In this document: positions 5,599 to 8,470 of the stretch, piece by piece
Layout of the letters: the number at the start of each line of letters is the position of its first letter
How positions within the stretch are numbered: the stretch's first letter is position 1
Assembly (NCBI GenBank): GCA_045128735.1
Contig: JBGVRT010000138.1
Span: forward strand, 1 to 8,470
Reading direction: 5' to 3'
DNA length: 8,470 bases
From: RGIG8775 sp045128735
Lineage (GTDB): Bacteria; Bacillota; Clostridia; Oscillospirales; CAG-272
The notes under the pieces: model-generated
Database searches by the model: none
Seen by the model: only the letters and a program-made list of their open reading frames with translations
Told to the model about the DNA's origin: nothing
Translations under genes and position numbers: made by a program

Positions 5599-7023
5599 AT
5601 GCTTTTTTCAAGTCTTAACTTTCTTTTGATATTTCTTCCGCTTCTTATGCTTTGCTACTTCGCAATTCCCAAGAAGTACGTAGCCGCGAGAAGATACACC
5701 CTTATGGCGTTTTCGTTTATTTTCTACGCCTGCGGAGAGTTCCTTTACTTCTTTGCCATCGTCTTTTGCGTGTTCGTCACCTGGGCGGTTTCAAAGGGTA
5801 TCGCCGAGAAGAAGAAACTCCACTTTTTCATCGCTATGGCGGTGAATATCGTGCCGCTTATTATTTTCAAATATCTTAACTTCATTATTCTTAACATCAA
5901 TCTTATTCCCTTTATAAACATTCCGTCGGTGAATCTGACAATGCCCATAGGTATTTCGTTCTACACCTTCCAGATGTTGACCTACGTAATCGACCTTTAC
6001 CGCGGGCAGGTGTCGAGGCAGAAGAATTTTGGCTATCTGGCACTCTACATCTTCCTGTTCCCTCAGCTTATCGCAGGTCCTATCGTCCGCTATCAGGACG
6101 TTGAGATCGACATCGGCAGATGTAACGAGAATTGGGAGAGCGTAAAGGCGGGCTCGGCGAGGTTTATCAAGGGTCTTGCCAAAAAGATGCTTATAGCAAA
6201 CCAGGTCTGCTACATATGTGACAGCATTACTGCCCTTGACATAAGCGAGATAAGCGTGCCTATGATGTGGCTTGCGGTGCTTGCTTACGGCTTCCAGATC
6301 TACTTTGACTTCTCGGGTTACTCGGATATGGCTATCGGTCTTGGTAAGATCTTTGGCTTCGAGTTCCTTGAAAACTTCAATCTGCCCTTCGCCTCTACCT
6401 CGATTTCCGAGTTCTGGAGACGTTGGCACATTTCGATGAACACCTTTTTCCGCGATTACATTTACATTCCCCTCGGCGGTAGCCGCGTTTCAAAGGGACG
6501 TTGGGTCTTTAATACCCTTGTGGTTTGGGGTTTTACGGGACTGTGGCACGGCGCGGCTTGGAACTTTATCGTGTGGGGTCTCTATTACGCGCTTATACTT
6601 ATGGCTGAAAAGTTCTTCCTGGGCGCAATTCTCAAGAAGATTCCCAAGTTCTTCAGCTGGTGCTATGCGACCTTCTTTACCCTAATCGGTTGGTCCTTCT
6701 TTATGCACGACTCAAACAGCTTGAAGGAGATGTTCTCCTTTACTCTCCGACTGTTCGGCGTGGGCGAGGTGGGATACGCGGCGACTATCCGTTCGCTTGA
6801 GCTTGAATCCTACATTCCTTATCTTGTTGTTGCCATTATTCTCGGTACGCCTATCCGTACCCTTATCGGAAAGGGAATTGATAAGCTTAAGAGCATAAAG
6901 GCAAACGCGGTTGCCCTGCCTCTTGGCGTGGCGTTTGACGCGGTTTACGTTGTGGCACTTGCGGTTTGTATCGGCTACGTCATCGGCGGAAGCTACAATC
7001 CCTTTATCTACTTCAGATTCTAA
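5599..7023 (+). CDS. MBOAT-family O-acyltransferase (AlgI-like)
   Basis: The product is 474 residues, the usual size for AlgI-like proteins, and consists almost wholly of hydrophobic helices starting at the N-terminus. Family landmarks appear in order: MPIGISFYTFQMLTYVID (115-132), AGPIVRYQD (159-167), YFDFSGYSDMAIG (235-247), FWRRWHISMNTFFRDYIYIP (272-291, His277) and GFTGLWHGAAWNFIVWG (311-327). His317 in the last motif is the expected catalytic His of membrane-bound O-acyltransferases. In AlgI/DltB/PatA systems this protein moves an acyl group from a cytoplasmic donor to an extracellular acceptor enzyme; here the DHHW protein directly upstream is the natural partner. It starts 13 nt after that gene and ends 11 nt before the lipoprotein gene. 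Acetyl is the likeliest acyl group but is not shown by the sequence. Confidence 0.93.
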   Translation: MLFSSLNFLLIFLPLLMLCYFAIPKKYVAARRYTLMAFSFIFYACGEFLYFFAIVFCVFVTWAVSKGIAEKKKLHFFIAMAVNIVPLIIFKYLNFIILNINLIPFINIPSVNLTMPIGISFYTFQMLTYVIDLYRGQVSRQKNFGYLALYIFLFPQLIAGPIVRYQDVEIDIGRCNENWESVKAGSARFIKGLAKKMLIANQVCYICDSITALDISEISVPMMWLAVLAYGFQIYFDFSGYSDMAIGLGKIFGFEFLENFNLPFASTSISEFWRRWHISMNTFFRDYIYIPLGGSRVSKGRWVFNTLVVWGFTGLWHGAAWNFIVWGLYYALILMAEKFFLGAILKKIPKFFSWCYATFFTLIGWSFFMHDSNSLKEMFSFTLRLFGVGEVGYAATIRSLELESYIPYLVVAIILGTPIRTLIGKGIDKLKSIKANAVALPLGVAFDAVYVVALAVCIGYVIGGSYNPFIYFRF

Positions 7024-7034
7024 GGGGGCAACGT

Positions 7035-8309
7035 ATGAAAAAATTATCGTTTGTTTTAATAATGCTGCTTGTTCTCGCTCTGCTTGTTTCCTGCGGAGCA
7101 GATAAGCACAAGGATACTGAGACCGACGCGCCCGAGCTTCCTCCCGAGCCTACGGCTACAGAGGGTCTTGTTTACGCCGAGGACGGACTCGGAAATTGCT
7201 CTGTAATCGATTACAAGGGCGACAGCACGGAAATTTATATCCCCGCCGTGTACGGCGGATTTAACGTGACGGCGGTTGCCGACAGCGCGTTCAGAGGCAA
7301 TGACCTTATTACCGAGGTTATTCTCGGTGCGAACGTAGAGTCTGTGGGCGTGGCGGCATTTGCCGGCTGTGACAGCCTTGTGTCGGTGGTTGCCGACGAG
7401 TCGCTTGAAAAGGTTGGCAGTGCGGCGTTCTTCGGCTGTGACAGCCTGAAAACGGTGTCGCTTCCCTCAAGTCTTAAGCTTGTGGGCTTGGACGCTTTCG
7501 CATCCTGCGCTTTGCTTGACGAGATAAACTACAACGGCAATCAGTCGATGTGGTCGCGTGTCGAGCTTGCAATGGGCAATGACGTGTTCAATACCGAGCT
7601 TGTGCTTGCCGAGGGCGGTGCTCTTGTAAAGCTTATCGCCGAGGGTGATTGCAACGCCAACGTAAGCTGGCGTCTTGGCTACGACGGCATACTTGTAATT
7701 ACGGGTAACGGACATATTCCCGACTACGCATTCGACGAGACCCCTTGGGGCGCGTACGTTGAGAGTATAACCTCAATAGTTGTTGAGGACGGCATCGACG
7801 TGATTGGTAAAAATTGCTTTATCGGTTGCACCGAGGTGACAAGTGTAACTCTTGCTCAGTCGGTGAGACTTATCGACAACGGCGCGTTTTACGGCTGTTC
7901 CTCGCTTGAGGAGATAACCCTGCCCGACAGACTTCGCCGTATCGGCGAGAGTGCGTTTTTCGCTTGCTCGTCGCTTAAGTCGATAAATGTTCCCGATAGC
8001 GTGACGGCTATAGGAAACGGCGCGTTTATGAAGTGCTCCGCGCTTGAGAGCGTGAAGCTTTCGTCCAAGGTGAGCGAGATTCAGAGATGGACCTTTGCCG
8101 AGTGTCACTCGCTTAAGTCGCTTGACCTTTCGGCGGTGGTAATTATAGGTAATAGTGCCTTCTACAACTGTAAGTCGCTGATGACACTGACCTTTAGTGA
8201 CATGCTTGGCTCGGTTGCCGACTACGCGTTTCGTTCCTGCCCCCATATTGTCGCAAGCGGAATTCCCGCTACCGCAGTAATTGGCGTGGGCAATACAAGT
8301 ATCAAATAA
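7035..8309 (+). CDS. BspA-type leucine-rich-repeat surface lipoprotein
   Basis: The product is 424 residues. It begins with a lipoprotein signal peptide: MKK, a hydrophobic core, and lipobox LVSC with Cys20 as the lipidated residue. An acidic/Pro-rich spacer follows (about 21-45). Repeats of the LRR_5 (BspA-like) type, pattern AFxxCxSLxxVxLPxSL, occur as two blocks, about 63-165 and about 244-409. They are separated by a segment (about 166-243) containing a DGILVITGNGHIPDYA motif and PW, a spacer module common in Clostridial LRR surface proteins. Such proteins usually sit on the cell surface and bind other proteins or host and matrix ligands. The start is ATG at 7035, because it gives a proper signal peptide and has GGGGG (7024-7028) 6 nt upstream; an earlier in-frame ATG at 6966 lies inside the MBOAT gene. 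It is the last gene of the acylation operon, and its link to acylation is inferred only from position. Confidence 0.88.
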   Translation: MKKLSFVLIMLLVLALLVSCGADKHKDTETDAPELPPEPTATEGLVYAEDGLGNCSVIDYKGDSTEIYIPAVYGGFNVTAVADSAFRGNDLITEVILGANVESVGVAAFAGCDSLVSVVADESLEKVGSAAFFGCDSLKTVSLPSSLKLVGLDAFASCALLDEINYNGNQSMWSRVELAMGNDVFNTELVLAEGGALVKLIAEGDCNANVSWRLGYDGILVITGNGHIPDYAFDETPWGAYVESITSIVVEDGIDVIGKNCFIGCTEVTSVTLAQSVRLIDNGAFYGCSSLEEITLPDRLRRIGESAFFACSSLKSINVPDSVTAIGNGAFMKCSALESVKLSSKVSEIQRWTFAECHSLKSLDLSAVVIIGNSAFYNCKSLMTLTFSDMLGSVADYAFRSCPHIVASGIPATAVIGVGNTSIK

Positions 8310-8332
8310 GTTAAAGGTGACCTAAACTTAAA

Positions 8333-8470
8333 GGGGCTGTCTCAAGTTTGGGAATGATTTCCATTTAATTGACAACCTATACAAAAACACTTGCTTACCG
8401 ATGGGGGTTCGCAAGTGTTTTTTGTTTAATTATCACAATAGAATTTCATAAAAAATCAATTTGAGACAGC
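8333..8470. mobile_element. Probable MITE with GCTGTCTCAA inverted ends (cut by window edge)
   Basis: GGGGCTGTCTCAA begins at 8333, and its inverted counterpart TTGAGACAGC occupies 8461-8470, the last bases of the window. At least 10 bp are perfectly inverted, and the missing CCCC would be expected just beyond the edge. The interior is about 115 bp, AT-rich, without an open reading frame, and contains a hairpin. The ends resemble those of known Firmicute insertion sequences (I think of IS1182-like ends, but am not certain). It is best explained as a short non-autonomous element. Target-site duplication cannot be judged because the right flank is missing. Confidence 0.65.
8383..8422 (+). terminator. 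Intrinsic terminator of the acylation operon, inside the MITE
   Basis: AAAAACACTTGC (8383-8394) pairs exactly with GCAAGTGTTTTT (8411-8422) across a 16-nt loop, followed by more T-rich sequence (ttgttt). On the plus strand the hairpin ends in a U-run, so it would stop transcription from the lipoprotein gene about 75 nt after its stop codon. The A-rich left arm also makes it plausible in the reverse direction. Confidence 0.75.

Noticed and set aside
5791..6429. A 212-codon open frame on the minus strand
   Set aside because: It lies wholly opposite the conserved core of the MBOAT gene.
6966..7034. An earlier in-frame ATG for the LRR lipoprotein
   Set aside because: It lies inside the MBOAT gene and would put 23 residues before the signal peptide. 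The ATG at 7035 gives a textbook lipoprotein signal.

Overview
The window looks like chromosomal DNA of a Clostridia-type Firmicute, probably an uncultured gut Oscillospirales/Eubacteriales relative. The reasons are strong AGGAGG-type ribosome binding sites, near-consensus sigma-A promoters, a DHHW/MBOAT acylation pair, a BspA-like leucine-rich-repeat lipoprotein, a zinc-ribbon DUF6320-like membrane protein and many dispersed non-coding repeats. Base composition is roughly balanced in genes and AT-rich at promoters. The taxon is an inference from gene content only.

Layout. Positions 1-436 hold no gene: there is an AT-rich stretch, a perfect 14-bp inverted repeat (128-167), copy A of a dispersed repeat (255-396) and a perfect 18-bp hairpin terminator (398-437). 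Positions 437-3300 on the minus strand form a two-gene operon. The first gene encodes a 717-residue fusion of an HSL-type alpha/beta hydrolase and a condensation-like (alcohol acetyltransferase-type) acyltransferase. The second encodes a six-helix membrane protein with an N-terminal zinc ribbon (DUF6320-like). The operon has a good promoter (3337-3365) whose -10 box lies inside a 15-bp palindrome. Positions 3366-3976 are intergenic and dominated by an imperfect long inverted repeat (3403-3874), whose arms are copies B and C of the dispersed repeat joined to a GC-rich hairpin module. Positions 4083-8309 on the plus strand form a three-gene operon with a TTGAAA-N17-TATAAT promoter: a DHHW/AlgX-like SGNH-type protein, an AlgI-like MBOAT O-acyltransferase and a BspA-type LRR lipoprotein. 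The window ends in a probable MITE (8333 to the last base), bounded by GCTGTCTCAA inverted ends and carrying a terminator hairpin inside it.

How the parts may work together. The plus-strand operon reads as a cell-envelope O-acylation system. The MBOAT protein would pass acyl groups across the membrane, the anchored DHHW protein would transfer them to an extracellular glycan or wall polymer, and the lipoprotein would add a surface-exposed recognition or adhesion partner. The minus-strand operon pairs an esterase-type domain and an acyltransferase-type domain on one chain with a membrane protein, which suggests acyl-ester chemistry at or near the membrane; its substrate is unknown. The two operons diverge from the repeat-rich intergenic region. 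No CRISPR array, tRNA, rRNA or complete insertion sequence was seen.
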